DNA from: Rhizocola hellebori
Lineage (GTDB): Bacteria; Actinomycetota; Actinomycetes; Mycobacteriales; Micromonosporaceae
DNA length: 64,000 nucleotides
NCBI RefSeq assembly: GCF_016862955.1
Contig: NZ_BONY01000045.1
Location: 1 to 64,000, forward strand
Direction: 5' to 3'
Shown one piece after another: positions 17,236-26,193 of the stretch. Position 1 is the first letter of the stretch. Each line of letters opens with the position of its first letter. A model generated the notes under the pieces. The model was given only the letters and a program-made list of their open reading frames with translations. It was not told the DNA's origin and made no database searches. The translations under genes and the position numbers were made by a program.

Positions 17236-17882
17236 CGCAAGCCCTGGCGCAGGCATGTGCGCGGGTTGAGATCAAGGTGCTCAGCCCAGCCGGGCTTGGG
17301 CTCACCCAGCCGCCAGGTGTAACGGGCCAGCGCGTAGCCGTACATCGGCTCGGTGAGGTAGCCCAGCCGCTCCCAGCTCCAGCCGGACTGACGGGAGGAA
17401 AACTCGAAGGCCGCGTTGGCGCTGAAAATACCAAGTCCGAAGTGGACGGTCAGCAGATCGGTCAGCGGCTCGTGATCACGGCGGGTGTGCGAGACGCGGC
17501 CGTCGCCGAGCAGGAGGACGTGCCCAAGCTCGTGCGCCACCGTGGAGACAAGCGACTTCAGCGGCTGCCCGGTCTCGATGGCGATGACCGGACGGCCTTT
17601 GCGGGTGCGATAGTGACCGGCCGCGCTGTGCCCGCGCGCCCGATCGTGCTGCAAAGGACGTTCGCCGTAAAGCTCGAGGTCGACCCCGCCTGGGTCGATG
17701 CCCAGACAGTCGGCGACCTTCGCGAACACCTCCTGGGCACTGGTGAGCCCGGCGAAATGGGCGGGCAGCACAATGGCGCGCGGCTCGCCGAACTCGGATT
17801 CGAACCAGCCCATCGAATCATCGATCCACATCTGTTCCCGGGGAGCCACCGGGCAGGAAGGGCCGAACCACCACACGCCCAT
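17187..17882 (-). CDS. Zinc-peptidase-like protein with HELGH motif
   Basis: 231 aa. The clear zincin signature VAHELGHVLLLG lies near residues 116-127, in a sequence without a signal peptide. The region before it (PVIAIETGQPLKSLVSTV) supplies the usual strand and active-site helix. A later Asp/Glu-rich stretch (HTRRDHEPLTDLL) could give the third ligand. I cannot place it in a named peptidase family. Its 3' end overlaps the convergent gene upstream by 49 bp, and its 5' end lies 9 bp after the ThuA gene's stop on the same strand, so the two may be co-transcribed. Confidence 0.7.
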   Translation of the reverse strand: MGVWWFGPSCPVAPREQMWIDDSMGWFESEFGEPRAIVLPAHFAGLTSAQEVFAKVADCLGIDPGGVDLELYGERPLQHDRARGHSAAGHYRTRKGRPVIAIETGQPLKSLVSTVAHELGHVLLLGDGRVSHTRRDHEPLTDLLTVHFGLGIFSANAAFEFSSRQSGWSWERLGYLTEPMYGYALARYTWRLGEPKPGWAEHLDLNPRTCLRQGLRYFRNQTSASAKNALT

Positions 17883-17891
17883 GCAGAAATG

Positions 17892-18539
17892 CTAGTCGCC
17901 GCGAGCCGCCCAGAGCAGACCCCTTTCGGTCAGCAGGCGGATTTCTGGCACATCAAGGTCTGGCAGATGGTGCCCCACAGTCGAGACGAAAATCCGGCCC
18001 GCCCCCCACTGCCTGGTCCACACCGCCGGGTGGGTAACCGCTTCACGCCAAGGCTTTCCGGGCTCGGCCGGCATGGTGATCGTCGCCAGCACCTCGTTGA
18101 GCGGATCGGTCAGCACCCAATAGCGCTCGGTGTGCAGCGCCACGGTGGTGATTCCCTCGACAATCGGATGTTCTTTGACGACGGTCAGCTCGTGGTCGAC
18201 GAAGTTGTCTGGGTGACACACAAACCAGCCTCCCGTCATCCACTGATAGTTGCGGTCGGCGAAGGCCGCCACCACGCCGCCGTGCCAGCCGGCAAACCCA
18301 ACCCCACCACGCACTGCCGTTTCCAGTCCGGCTTGCTGCGGCGGCGTCAGCTCTCCGCGGGTCCAGCATTGAATGATCAGGTGGGTACCGGATAGAGCCT
18401 CGACGTCTTCATAGACCTCCAGCGAATCGGAGATTTCGACGGTGAAGCCCGACGATTCCAGGAAAGGAAGGAAACTGTCGGTGGTCTGCACCGGTTGATG
18501 GAAGTCGGCACCGCCCCTGACGATCAACGCTCTTCGCAC
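17892..18539 (-). CDS. ThuA-domain protein
   Basis: 215 aa starting at GTG 18539, 23 bp from the divergent exporter gene; a start at 18599 would run into that gene. The glutamine-amidotransferase-like ThuA fold is shown by VRRALIVRGGADFHQP at the N-terminus, HLIIQCWTRGEL, GVGFAGWHGGVVAAFADR and the C-terminal GRIFVSTVGHHLPDLDVPEI. ThuA proteins are linked to sugar (trehalose) utilisation, but the reaction is not known. It precedes the HELGH gene on the same strand by 9 bp. Confidence 0.82.
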   Translation of the reverse strand: MRRALIVRGGADFHQPVQTTDSFLPFLESSGFTVEISDSLEVYEDVEALSGTHLIIQCWTRGELTPPQQAGLETAVRGGVGFAGWHGGVVAAFADRNYQWMTGGWFVCHPDNFVDHELTVVKEHPIVEGITTVALHTERYWVLTDPLNEVLATITMPAEPGKPWREAVTHPAVWTRQWGAGRIFVSTVGHHLPDLDVPEIRLLTERGLLWAARGD

Positions 18540-18562
18540 GCGGCCACAGTACCTTTGTCGGC

Positions 18563-20290
18563 ATGCATCCTCAGGTGGGCCTGCGATCCCTCTGGCCATA
18601 TCTTCGCGATCATCGCCGATCGCTGGTGGTGGTGGCCATCCTCTCCCTCGTCAGCGCCGCCGGCACTCTTGCCCAGCCGCTGCTGACCCGCAATGTGATC
18701 GACGGGATCACCACCTCCGCCACCATCACCACCGAGGTGATGGCCCTGGTTTTTGTCGTCATCGCGGTCGCCATCCTCGACGGATTTCGCAGCTTCACGC
18801 TCAAGCGCACCGCCGAGGGGCTTGTGCTCACGGCTCGGCGCAGGCTCGCCGGGCACCTGCTGCGCCTGCCGATCGCCGAGTACGACTCCCGCCGCACCGG
18901 CGATCTGCTTTCCCGCATCGGCGCGGACACCACCCTGCTGCGCGCGGTGGTGACCTCCGGCCTGTTCGAGACGGTCACCGGCGCGATCATGGTGGTCGGC
19001 GCCACGGTCGGGATGCTGCTGCTCGACCCGGTTCTGTTCGGAGTCACCCTGATCGGGCTCACCTTGGGGTTGACCGGCGGTTTCGTCTTCGTCCGGCGCA
19101 TTCGCAAGCTTTCCCGCCAGGCGCAGGAACGCATCGGCGAGATGACCTCGACCGTGGAGCGGGCCCTCAGCGCCGCCCGTACCATCCGCGCTTCGCGCGC
19201 CGAGGAGCGGGAAACCAATGCTGTCAACGAGTCCGCGGCTCAGGCGTTTCGGGCCGGGGTGCGCATCGCCAAGCTCGAGGCCTTCGTGTCACCGGTGATG
19301 TCGATCGCGGTACAGGGCTCGTTCCTGCTCGTGCTCGGGGTCGGCGGGGCCCGGGTGGCCAGCGGGGCGATCACGATCGGCGATCTTGTGGCCTTCGTCC
19401 TGTTCATCTTCTTCCTGGTGATGCCGCTAGGCCAGGCCCTCAACGCTTACACCCAGTTGCAGGCCGGACTTGGTGCGCTGCAACGGATGGAGGAGGTGAT
19501 GGTGCTGCCCCTGGAGTCCGCCGCCTCCGTTTCGGATGCCACTCCGGCTTCCGGCGCCATCGCCTTTGACAAGGTCACCTTCGGCTACGGCTCGGCCGAG
19601 CCCGTGTTGCGGGAGGTGTCCTTCACCGTCCCGGCCGGCACCCGCACCGCGCTGGTCGGGCCGTCGGGCGCGGGCAAGTCGACGATCCTTTCTCTGATGG
19701 AACGCTTCTATGAGGTCGGCTCGGGCGCGGTGCGGGTCGGCGGCGTCGATGTGCGCGACATCGCCCATGACGAGCTGCGTTCACGGCTGGGCTACGTGGA
19801 GCAGGAATCCCCCGTCCTGGCCGGGACGCTGCGGGAGAACCTGCTGCTGGCCACCCCCGACGCGACCGAGCAGGCCATGCTCGGCGTGCTGCGCGCGGTC
19901 AACCTCGAAGAGCTGGTCGAGCGCACCCCGCTCGGCCTGGACGCCCAGGTCGGCGAGGGGGGCGTGCTGCTGTCCGGCGGGGAGCGGCAGCGCCTGGCGA
20001 TCGCCCGGACCCTGCTCGCCTCGCCGCAGATCCTGCTGCTGGACGAGCCGACGAGCAACCTCGACGCGCGCAACGAGGCCGCCCTGCGGGCCGCGATCGA
20101 CACCGTGGCCCGCGACCGGACGGTGCTCATCGTGGCGCACAGGCTCTCCACGGTCGTGGACTCCGATCAGATAGTCGTGCTCGACCGCGGCCGGGTGGTC
20201 GCCTCCGGCCGTCACGAGGAGCTGCTTTCCAGCAGCGAGCTGTATAGGGAACTCGCGACGCACCAGCTGCTCGTCGCCGCCGCGGAATAG
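18563..20290 (+). CDS. ABC exporter, fused membrane and ATPase domains
   Basis: 575 aa half-transporter of the MsbA/multidrug type. Residues ~1-310 form the six-helix membrane domain (start HPQVGLRSLWPYLRDHRRS; helices near 20, 60, 135, 155, 240 and 270). Residues ~335-575 form the ATPase with Walker A GPSGAGKST, Q-loop YVEQESPVLAG, signature LSGGERQRLAIA, Walker B ILLLDEPTSNLD and H-loop VAHRLST. It works as a homodimer at the membrane. No dedicated substrate gene is nearby. The gene starts 23 bp from the divergent ThuA gene and ends 27 bp before gltX. Confidence 0.92.
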   Translation: MHPQVGLRSLWPYLRDHRRSLVVVAILSLVSAAGTLAQPLLTRNVIDGITTSATITTEVMALVFVVIAVAILDGFRSFTLKRTAEGLVLTARRRLAGHLLRLPIAEYDSRRTGDLLSRIGADTTLLRAVVTSGLFETVTGAIMVVGATVGMLLLDPVLFGVTLIGLTLGLTGGFVFVRRIRKLSRQAQERIGEMTSTVERALSAARTIRASRAEERETNAVNESAAQAFRAGVRIAKLEAFVSPVMSIAVQGSFLLVLGVGGARVASGAITIGDLVAFVLFIFFLVMPLGQALNAYTQLQAGLGALQRMEEVMVLPLESAASVSDATPASGAIAFDKVTFGYGSAEPVLREVSFTVPAGTRTALVGPSGAGKSTILSLMERFYEVGSGAVRVGGVDVRDIAHDELRSRLGYVEQESPVLAGTLRENLLLATPDATEQAMLGVLRAVNLEELVERTPLGLDAQVGEGGVLLSGGERQRLAIARTLLASPQILLLDEPTSNLDARNEAALRAAIDTVARDRTVLIVAHRLSTVVDSDQIVVLDRGRVVASGRHEELLSSSELYRELATHQLLVAAAE

Positions 20291-20317
20291 GGTGGCGCTA
20301 GACGATAGGCTTGACCC

Positions 20318-21679
20318 GTGACTGTTCGCGTACGCTTCGCACCTTCTCCGACAGGAATGTTCCACGTCGGCGGGGCCCGATCGGCCCTCCAGAACTGGAT
20401 CTTCGCCAAGCAGCAGGGCGGCGTCTTCGTGCTTCGCATCGAGGACACCGACACGGCTCGCAACCGTCCGGAGTGGACCGAAGGGATCCTGTCGGCGCTG
20501 GAGTGGATAGGCATCAGCCGTGGCTCTTACGAGGGCCCGCTGTTCCAGTCGTCCTACGCCGCCGAGCAGGCCAAGGCGATCCAGCTGCTGGTCGACGCGA
20601 AGAAGGCCTACCACTGCGACTGCACCCGAGACGACGTGGTCGAGCGCACCGGCAACAAGCACTCCGGCTATGACGGCCACTGCCGCGACCGGGGCCTCAC
20701 CTCTGGCGCGCTTCGGTTCCGCACGCCCGACGAGGGCGTGACCAAGGTGGTCGATCTCATCCGCGGCGAGCCGACATTCGAGAACAAGCTCATCGAGGAT
20801 TTCGTCATCGCCCGCGGCGACGGCTCGCCGGTGTTCCTGCTGGCCAATGTCTCCGACGACATCACCATGGGCATCACCCACGTGATCCGCGCCGAGGAGC
20901 ACCTGCCGAACACGCCCAAGCAGCAGCTGCTGTGGGAGGCCCTCGGCCATACCCCGCCGGTCTGGGCGCACGTTCCGGTGGTGGTCAACGAGAAGCGGCA
21001 GAAGCTTTCCAAGCGCCGTGACCGGGTGGCTCTGGAGTCCTTCCGCGACGAGGGATACCTCGCCGACGCCATGCGCAACTACCTGATGCTGCTCGGCTGG
21101 GCGCCCTCGGGCGATCGGGAGATCGTGCCGTGGTCGGTCATCGAAGAGGAGTTCCGCCTGGAGAACGTGAATTCGTCTCCGGCGTTCTTCGACGAGAAGA
21201 AGCTGCGCGCCTTCAACGGCGAGTACATCCGCGCGCTTCCGCTGTCGGAGTTCATCGACGCGTGTGAGCCCTGGACCTCCACCATCCCCAACTTCGACCG
21301 GGCCGTGTTCGCCCAGGTCGCGGAGCTGGCGCAGACCCGCATCGCGCTGCTGTCGGAGATCGTGCCCAACATTGACTTCCTCTTCGTCGATCGCCCGCAG
21401 CTCGACGACGCGGCCTGGCAGAAGGCGGCCAAGGACGCGGCCATCCTGCCCGCGGTCATCGAGGCCTTCGAGGCGCTGTCCACTTGGGACGCCAACACGC
21501 TCAAGGACACGCTCGTCGCGGTGGGCGAAACGCACGGTCTCAAGCTGGGCAAGGCACAGGCCCCGGTACGCGTCGCGGTGACCGGGCGCGCCGTGGGGTT
21601 GCCGCTCTTCGAGTCGCTGGAGGTGCTCGGCCGCGAGCGCACCCTGCAGCGGCTACGCGCGCTCGCGTCTGTTGCGTAG
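20318..21679 (+). CDS. gltX: Glutamyl-tRNA synthetase
   Basis: 453 aa, GTG start. Class I synthetase with a HIGH-type motif in [16 protein letters not shown] (residues 7-22), a KMSKS-equivalent KLSKRRD near residue 230, and [13 protein letters not shown] zinc-binding set CDC...YDGHC (near residues 106-126) is retained. It charges tRNA-Glu with glutamate. In this context it is monocistronic, although only 27 bp separate it from the exporter. Its 3' end overlaps the convergent CopC gene by 27 bp. The length is a little shorter than typical actinobacterial GluRS (about 490), so it could be a second copy rather than the only one. Confidence 0.88.
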   Translation: MTVRVRFAPSPTGMFHVGGARSALQNWIFAKQQGGVFVLRIEDTDTARNRPEWTEGILSALEWIGISRGSYEGPLFQSSYAAEQAKAIQLLVDAKKAYHCDCTRDDVVERTGNKHSGYDGHCRDRGLTSGALRFRTPDEGVTKVVDLIRGEPTFENKLIEDFVIARGDGSPVFLLANVSDDITMGITHVIRAEEHLPNTPKQQLLWEALGHTPPVWAHVPVVVNEKRQKLSKRRDRVALESFRDEGYLADAMRNYLMLLGWAPSGDREIVPWSVIEEEFRLENVNSSPAFFDEKKLRAFNGEYIRALPLSEFIDACEPWTSTIPNFDRAVFAQVAELAQTRIALLSEIVPNIDFLFVDRPQLDDAAWQKAAKDAAILPAVIEAFEALSTWDANTLKDTLVAVGETHGLKLGKAQAPVRVAVTGRAVGLPLFESLEVLGRERTLQRLRALASVA

Positions 21680-22198
21680 CACGGTAATCAGGCCACCCAC
21701 CAACAGTCCGGCCACCGCCGCGCCGCCGATCCAGGGCAGCCATGGCGTGTCGTTGCTCTTCTTCTCCGGCGCGGCGACCGCCTGGCTGCTCGCCGCCGGC
21801 GGCTCTGTCACGCGAACCGGCTCGGCGGTCGGCTGCGGCGGCGGGGGCAGCTGCAGAGTAAAGGTGTAGCTGGTCTTCACCGGGTGGCCGTCGTCGGAGA
21901 CCAGCTCATAGCCGACGGTGTAGAGCCCGCTCACGGTCGCGGTGAATGGCGCGGAAATGAATTTGCCTTCCACCTTCACCGCACCGATCGCGCTCGCCCC
22001 GTCCGGGCCGGTAACCGTCAACTTGGTAGCTGGCTTGAGCGTCGACAGGAACTGCAACTTGACCTCAGCGGGGGCCGCGGTCATGACCTGATCCTTGGCC
22101 GGCTCGGCCTTCACCAAAGTGTTATGGGCTAACGCCGGGCTCGCCACGGTCAGCACCAGGCCGGCCATCGCGGCGAATATCAAGGTCAGACGCTTCAT
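21653..22198 (-). CDS. CopC/YobA-type copper-binding protein, membrane-anchored
   Basis: 181 aa from ATG 22198 ([11 protein letters not shown]). A signal peptide is followed directly by the mature N-terminal His ([16 protein letters not shown]), the first copper ligand of CopC proteins. The conserved [12 protein letters not shown] near residues 101-112 gives the second. A Pro-rich linker ([11 protein letters not shown]) leads to a C-terminal membrane helix ([19 protein letters not shown]) and a short basic cytosolic tail. It would bind Cu(II) outside the membrane. No CopD or DUF1775 partner gene is adjacent. It is divergent from the membrane protein gene at 22336. Confidence 0.85.
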   Translation of the reverse strand: MKRLTLIFAAMAGLVLTVASPALAHNTLVKAEPAKDQVMTAAPAEVKLQFLSTLKPATKLTVTGPDGASAIGAVKVEGKFISAPFTATVSGLYTVGYELVSDDGHPVKTSYTFTLQLPPPPQPTAEPVRVTEPPAASSQAVAAPEKKSNDTPWLPWIGGAAVAGLLVGGLITVLRNRRERA

Positions 22199-22335
22199 GA
22201 GCATTGGTCGACGGTACCCGGCCGATAAGTTCCCGGCCGCGCTGACGAAATCCGACTGTGTTTGGCGCAACCCCATTGCCCTGCTGGGCGTCTATGAGGA
22301 AACTTACGGGGAATATCAAAAGAGTGGGGCCACTC

Positions 22336-22974
22336 ATGCCAGGTCGGCTGCTCACCCTCGCCGGGCCGTTCGTCGCCGCGGTGGGGCTGGTTTTCCTGCC
22401 CGCCGCCGCATTCGGCGCGCCGGCACCAACGCCGAGTCCGGCCCCGCCGGTCAAGACAATACAGATCACCGGGACGAGTCTGGCCAACCCGATCACCGTC
22501 AGCTCGCAACGCGATCCGGCCCGTCAGGACGCCCTGCGCAGCGAGCTCACCCTGTTCGCCACCCAGGCCGGCACGGCCGCGACGCTGCCGCCGGAGAAGC
22601 TGGGCCCGAAGTTCACCGTGGTGCTCTCCACCGACGGCAAGGCGACCGAGCAATACGACCTCTACCCGCTGGCGACCGGCGGTCCACGCGCCTACCGCCC
22701 GGCGGAGCAGCCCGACAAACGTCAGGTCGGCGAGGCCTGGTTCTACGGCCGCATTTCCATGCCCGGCGCGCTGCAGGCCGTAGGCGTTCCCCTGCAAGGG
22801 CTTCCGGCCGATCTGGGCGGCGGAGGCGGCGGCGCCGCGCCCCCGACCGACGCGCCCGACATCGGCCGCATGCTCGGCGACTGGCGTAACTTCATGGGTC
22901 TCAATATCGCCGTCATCATCGTCGTGGCCGCGGGCGTATTCGCCTTGGCCTATGTGCTGCGCCGGCAGGTCTGA
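22336..22974 (+). CDS. Exported protein with C-terminal membrane anchor
   Basis: 212 aa from ATG 22336; in-frame starts at 22294 and 22258 are possible but lie in front of the signal peptide. A signal peptide (MPGRLLTLAG to AAAFGAPA) is followed by a Pro/Ala stretch. A folded region of about 120 residues holds SQRDPARQDALRSELTLF and KFTVVLSTDGKATEQYDLYP. A Gly-rich linker then leads to one C-terminal helix (NIAVIIVVAAGVFALAYVL) with an RRQV end. I do not recognise the family. The type I topology matches the CopC protein encoded divergently and the LppM protein downstream. Confidence 0.65.
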   Translation: MPGRLLTLAGPFVAAVGLVFLPAAAFGAPAPTPSPAPPVKTIQITGTSLANPITVSSQRDPARQDALRSELTLFATQAGTAATLPPEKLGPKFTVVLSTDGKATEQYDLYPLATGGPRAYRPAEQPDKRQVGEAWFYGRISMPGALQAVGVPLQGLPADLGGGGGGAAPPTDAPDIGRMLGDWRNFMGLNIAVIIVVAAGVFALAYVLRRQV

Positions 22975-23016
22975 GCCCGCTTACGCCGCGCAGCCCGCTA
23001 GGCCATACTGACGCGC

Positions 23017-23733
23017 ATGCGTCCCCTTAAGGCTTGCCTTGCGCTGATTCTCGCGGCCTTCGCGCTGACCGGCTGCATCAAGGTAGAGATGGCTGTCGCC
23101 ATAAGCGACGACGACATGGTCAGCGGCTCGCTGATCTTCGGCATCGAAAAGGCGGTGCTCGAGCAGGACAAGTCCGGCAAGGCCCCGGCGCAGATCGTCA
23201 ACGACGCCGTCGCCCAGATCGGCGCTATCCCGCCGAGCCAGCGCACCGAGGTCTACGAGGACAGCAAGTACCTGGGCCGGCGATTCATCTTCGACCGCGT
23301 GCCGCTGGCCGAGTTCAGCCGCAAGGACGGCTCGGGCCCGCAGATCGTCCACAGCGGCGGCCTCTACACGTTCACCATGAACGGCGACACCGCCACCATG
23401 GATCTCGGCCCGACGCTGCAGTTCTACGACCTGCTCAACGCCGCCGAATTCAGGATCTCCATCACCTTCCCCGGCCGCGTCATCGAGCGCGACAACCTCG
23501 CCACCCTCAGCGGCAACACCGTGAGCTGGCGGGTCAAGCTCAGCAGCAAGCACCAGTTCAAGGCGGTTTCCGAGGAGCCGGTGGGCTTCCCCTGGCTGCT
23601 GGTCGGCGGGGTCGCCGCCATCTTCGGGATCCTCATCATCATCGGCATCGTCGTCCTTGTCATCCGTGTCAACCGCCGGCCCAAGCCGGTCGCGCCGCCC
23701 ATGCCGGCACCCGCTGTGCAGCATGTTGACTAG
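23017..23733 (+). CDS. LppM-family lipoprotein
   Basis: 238 aa. The lipobox LTGC places the acylated cysteine at C20 after a 19-residue signal. The LppM domain (about 21-190) includes IKVEMAVAISDDDMVSGSL and FPGRVIERDNLATLSGNTV. A C-terminal membrane helix follows (WLLVGGVAAIFGILIIIGI) with a Pro-rich cytosolic tail. In mycobacteria LppM affects phagosome maturation, and the domain binds polyphosphoinositides. Here it is an envelope protein of unknown role. It starts 42 bp after the preceding exported-protein gene and stops 9 bp before fasR. Confidence 0.85.
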   Translation: MRPLKACLALILAAFALTGCIKVEMAVAISDDDMVSGSLIFGIEKAVLEQDKSGKAPAQIVNDAVAQIGAIPPSQRTEVYEDSKYLGRRFIFDRVPLAEFSRKDGSGPQIVHSGGLYTFTMNGDTATMDLGPTLQFYDLLNAAEFRISITFPGRVIERDNLATLSGNTVSWRVKLSSKHQFKAVSEEPVGFPWLLVGGVAAIFGILIIIGIVVLVIRVNRRPKPVAPPMPAPAVQHVD

Positions 23734-23742
23734 GCTGTGACC

Positions 23743-24945
23743 ATGACCAAAGTCGCCGGCGAAACGGGCGAGGAGCCCCTCGCCGCGACGCTGCGGCAGA
23801 TCGAGCGATCGGCCGGCGCACTCGCCACGGCAAGCGTGTCGCGAATGGACGAGACGCTGGTCTGGTTCCGCGATCTTCCTGCCGACCAGCGAGCCTGGGT
23901 CATGCTGGTGGCCCAGGCCGGGGTGCAGTCGCTGGTGGAATGGCTGCGCCAGGGCGGTGGCCTCAGCGGCGGGCCGCAGGCCGTCTCCGACGAGGTCTTC
24001 GACGCCGCCCCGCGTGCGCTGGCCCGAAGCATCAGCTTGCAGCAGACGGTGGCGCTGATCCAGGTGACCATCGATGTGGTCGAGGCGCAGGTCTCCTTCC
24101 TGGCCGCGCCGGGCGAGGAGGCCCTGCTGCGCGAGGCGGTGCTGCGCTACTCGCGTGAGGTCGCCTTCGCCGCGGCCCGCGTCTACGCCCGCGCCGCCGA
24201 GTCACGCGGGGCCTGGGACGCCCGGCTGCAGGCGCTTCTGGTCGACGCCCTGCTGCGCGGCGACTCAGCTGACGTGCTCGCCAGCCGTGCCGCCGCGCTC
24301 GGCTGGACAGACGCCCCGCCGGTGGCCGTCGTGGTGGGCAAGTCCCCCGGTGGCGAGGCCGGGGCGGTGCTGCACGCGGTGGCCCGCGCGGCGCGGCGCG
24401 CCAAGTTCGAGGTGCTGGGCGGCGTACACGGGGACAGGCTCGTGGTGGTGATCGGTGGTGCCAAAGATGCCACCGACGCGGCCACCGCGCTGTTGAGCAC
24501 CTTTGGACCCGGCCCGGTCGTGGTAGGCCCCTCTGTACCGACTTTGGAGTCGGCGACCGAATCGGCGCGCTCGGCGATGGCTGGATTCCGGGCGGCGGCC
24601 GCTTGGCCGTCGGCGCCCCGGCCGGTACCCGCCGATGACCTATTGCCGGAAAGAGCGCTGTCGGGCGACGGTGAGGCGCGGCGGATCCTGCGCCATGCCG
24701 CCTACGGCGCTCTGGTCAGGGCGAGCGGGGAGCTGCTGGAGACGCTGGACGCCTTCCTCGCCAACGGTGGAGCGCTGGAGGCGACCGCTCGCGCGCTGTT
24801 TGTCCATCCCAACACCGTGCGTTATCGATTGCGACGAGTGGCGGAGGTCACCGGCTTCGCGCCGCTCTTGCCACGCGACGCGTTCACGCTAAGAATCGCG
24901 CTTGCACTAGGGCGTTTAGAGCCCGGAGCCACGAGCTCTTTGTAG
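23743..24945 (+). CDS. fasR: FasR, PucR-type regulator of fatty-acid synthesis
   Basis: 400 aa from ATG 23743 (GTG 23737 is in frame two codons earlier). The N-terminal three quarters hold a ligand or GGDEF-like PucR region. The C-terminal HTH_30 domain has ALEATARALFVHPNTVRYR (near residues 345-363). Its position directly before fabD-fabH-acpP-fabF is the same as FasR in Streptomyces, an activator of this operon. A perfect 17-bp palindrome lies 4 bp after its stop, in front of fabD, and is the likely binding site. The 3-gene spacing and gene order make the assignment good. Confidence 0.9.
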   Translation: MTKVAGETGEEPLAATLRQIERSAGALATASVSRMDETLVWFRDLPADQRAWVMLVAQAGVQSLVEWLRQGGGLSGGPQAVSDEVFDAAPRALARSISLQQTVALIQVTIDVVEAQVSFLAAPGEEALLREAVLRYSREVAFAAARVYARAAESRGAWDARLQALLVDALLRGDSADVLASRAAALGWTDAPPVAVVVGKSPGGEAGAVLHAVARAARRAKFEVLGGVHGDRLVVVIGGAKDATDAATALLSTFGPGPVVVGPSVPTLESATESARSAMAGFRAAAAWPSAPRPVPADDLLPERALSGDGEARRILRHAAYGALVRASGELLETLDAFLANGGALEATARALFVHPNTVRYRLRRVAEVTGFAPLLPRDAFTLRIALALGRLEPGATSSL

Positions 24946-24949
24946 ACCC

Positions 24950-24966
24950 CCTACAACAGTTGTAGG
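24950..24966. promoter_or_regulatory. Palindrome CCTACAACAGTTGTAGG, candidate FasR site
   Basis: A perfect 8+1+8 palindrome sits between fasR and fabD, with an additional TTTGTAG half site just upstream (near 24940). It overlaps the ribosome-binding sequence AGGAGG (24964-24969), so a bound protein could also affect translation initiation. FasR binding is inferred from position. Confidence 0.55.
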
Positions 24967-24974
24967 AGGATTTG

Positions 24975-25094
24975 GTGAGCGCCATCAACGGCACTGTCGG
25001 CCGTGATCCCTCAGGGTTAGTAGGTGCTCGCAGTTCTCTCGCCTGGCCAGGGTGCCCAAAAGCCCGGCTTTCTCACCCCGTGGCTCGCTCTTGA
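24975..25094 (+). CDS. Possible leader peptide overlapping the fabD start
   Basis: A 39-codon reading frame starts at GTG 24975, five bases after AGGAGG, the best ribosome-binding site in this region. It ends at TGA 25092-25094, inside fabD and in another frame. fabD itself begins at GTG 25024 with a poor ribosome-binding site. The arrangement would allow translational coupling or attenuation. It may also be a chance frame, with the strong site serving fabD in another way. Confidence 0.3.
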   Translation: MSAINGTVGRDPSGLVGARSSLAWPGCPKARLSHPVARS

Positions 25095-26193
25095 CGGCGC
25101 CGAGGCCCGCCTTCGCTGGTGGTCCGCGCTCGCCGGGGTCGATCTGCTCCACCTCGGCACCCAAGCCGACGCGGAGGAGATCAAAGACACCGCCAAGACC
25201 CAGCCGCTGCTGATCGCCGCCGCTCTGCTGGCCGCCGATCACCTGCCGATCGCCGACGTTTCGGTGGTCGCCGGGCACAGCGTCGGCGAGCTGGGCGCGG
25301 CCGCCTTGGCCGGGGTGCTGAGCCCCGAATCCGCGATCACCCTGGCTGGGGTGCGCGGAAGGGAGATGGCCGCGGCGTGCGCTCTGGAACCGACCGGCAT
25401 GGCCGCCGTACTCGGCGGAGAAGAGGCCGAAATCCTTGCAGCGCTTGAGAAACACGGCCTCTACCCGGCCAACCGCAACGGGGCCGGCCAGATCGTGGCC
25501 GCCGGGGCGAAGGACGGGCTGGAGAAGTTCGCCGCCGAGCCGCCGGCCCGCACCCGCATCATCACGCTGCAGGTGGCCGGCGCCTTCCACACGCCCTACA
25601 TGGCCCCGGCCGAGCAGGCCCTGGCCGCCGTGGCCGGCGGCATCAACGCCGCCCACCCCGCCAGGATGCTGCTTTCCAACGCCGACGGCGTCGCCGTGCA
25701 CGACGGCCCCGAGATGCTCTCGCGGCTGGTCAAGCAGGTCACCGCGCCGGTGCGCTGGGACCTGTGCATGCGCAGCCTCGCCGACCTCGGCATCACCGCC
25801 ATCATCGAGCTTCCCCCGGCCGGCACCCTGGCCGGCCTGATCAAACGTGAACTCAAGGGCGAACAGGCCCCCGAGATCGTTACGCTGAACACACCCGACG
25901 ACCTGGCCGCCGCTCGTGATCTGATCGGCCGGCACCGCGCGGCTCACACCAACGAGCCGTCGCTCCATTTCCGCGTCGTGGTCGCCACTGTCGGCGGCAC
26001 CTTCGAGCCCACCGCAGGCCTCGAAGAGGGCTCGCCCATCAAGGCCGGTGAAAGCATCGGCCGCGTGGTCACCCGCCAGGGCAACGTTGACGTGACCGCC
26101 CACCAGCCCGGTCACCTCATCGAATGGCTGGCCCACCACGACGACCCGGTCGCCCCGGGCCAACCGCTCGCGCGCATCGGAGAGCTTTCATGA
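25024..26193 (+). CDS. fabD: Malonyl-CoA:ACP transacylase fused to a degenerate biotinyl-like domain
   Basis: 389 aa. Residues 1-300 are a standard FabD: SPGQGAQKPG (6-15), nucleophile S86 in GHSVGE, RGREM (111-115) and catalytic H189 in AGAFHTPYM. It loads malonate onto ACP. Residues about 315-389 are an extra domain with the biotinyl/lipoyl fold pattern (VVVATVGGTFEP...GSPIKAGESIGRV...VTAHQPGHLIEWLAHHDDPVAPGQPLARI). The modified lysine is missing: where EAMKM is expected there is TRQGN (350-354). Usual FabD length is about 310. The stop overlaps fabH by four bases (ATGA). Confidence 0.93.
   Translation: MLAVLSPGQGAQKPGFLTPWLALDGAEARLRWWSALAGVDLLHLGTQADAEEIKDTAKTQPLLIAAALLAADHLPIADVSVVAGHSVGELGAAALAGVLSPESAITLAGVRGREMAAACALEPTGMAAVLGGEEAEILAALEKHGLYPANRNGAGQIVAAGAKDGLEKFAAEPPARTRIITLQVAGAFHTPYMAPAEQALAAVAGGINAAHPARMLLSNADGVAVHDGPEMLSRLVKQVTAPVRWDLCMRSLADLGITAIIELPPAGTLAGLIKRELKGEQAPEIVTLNTPDDLAAARDLIGRHRAAHTNEPSLHFRVVVATVGGTFEPTAGLEEGSPIKAGESIGRVVTRQGNVDVTAHQPGHLIEWLAHHDDPVAPGQPLARIGELS

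Noticed and set aside
17800-17825. tRNA-like TTCGAACC motif
   Set aside because: It lies inside the coding region of the HELGH gene and no cloverleaf can be formed around it.
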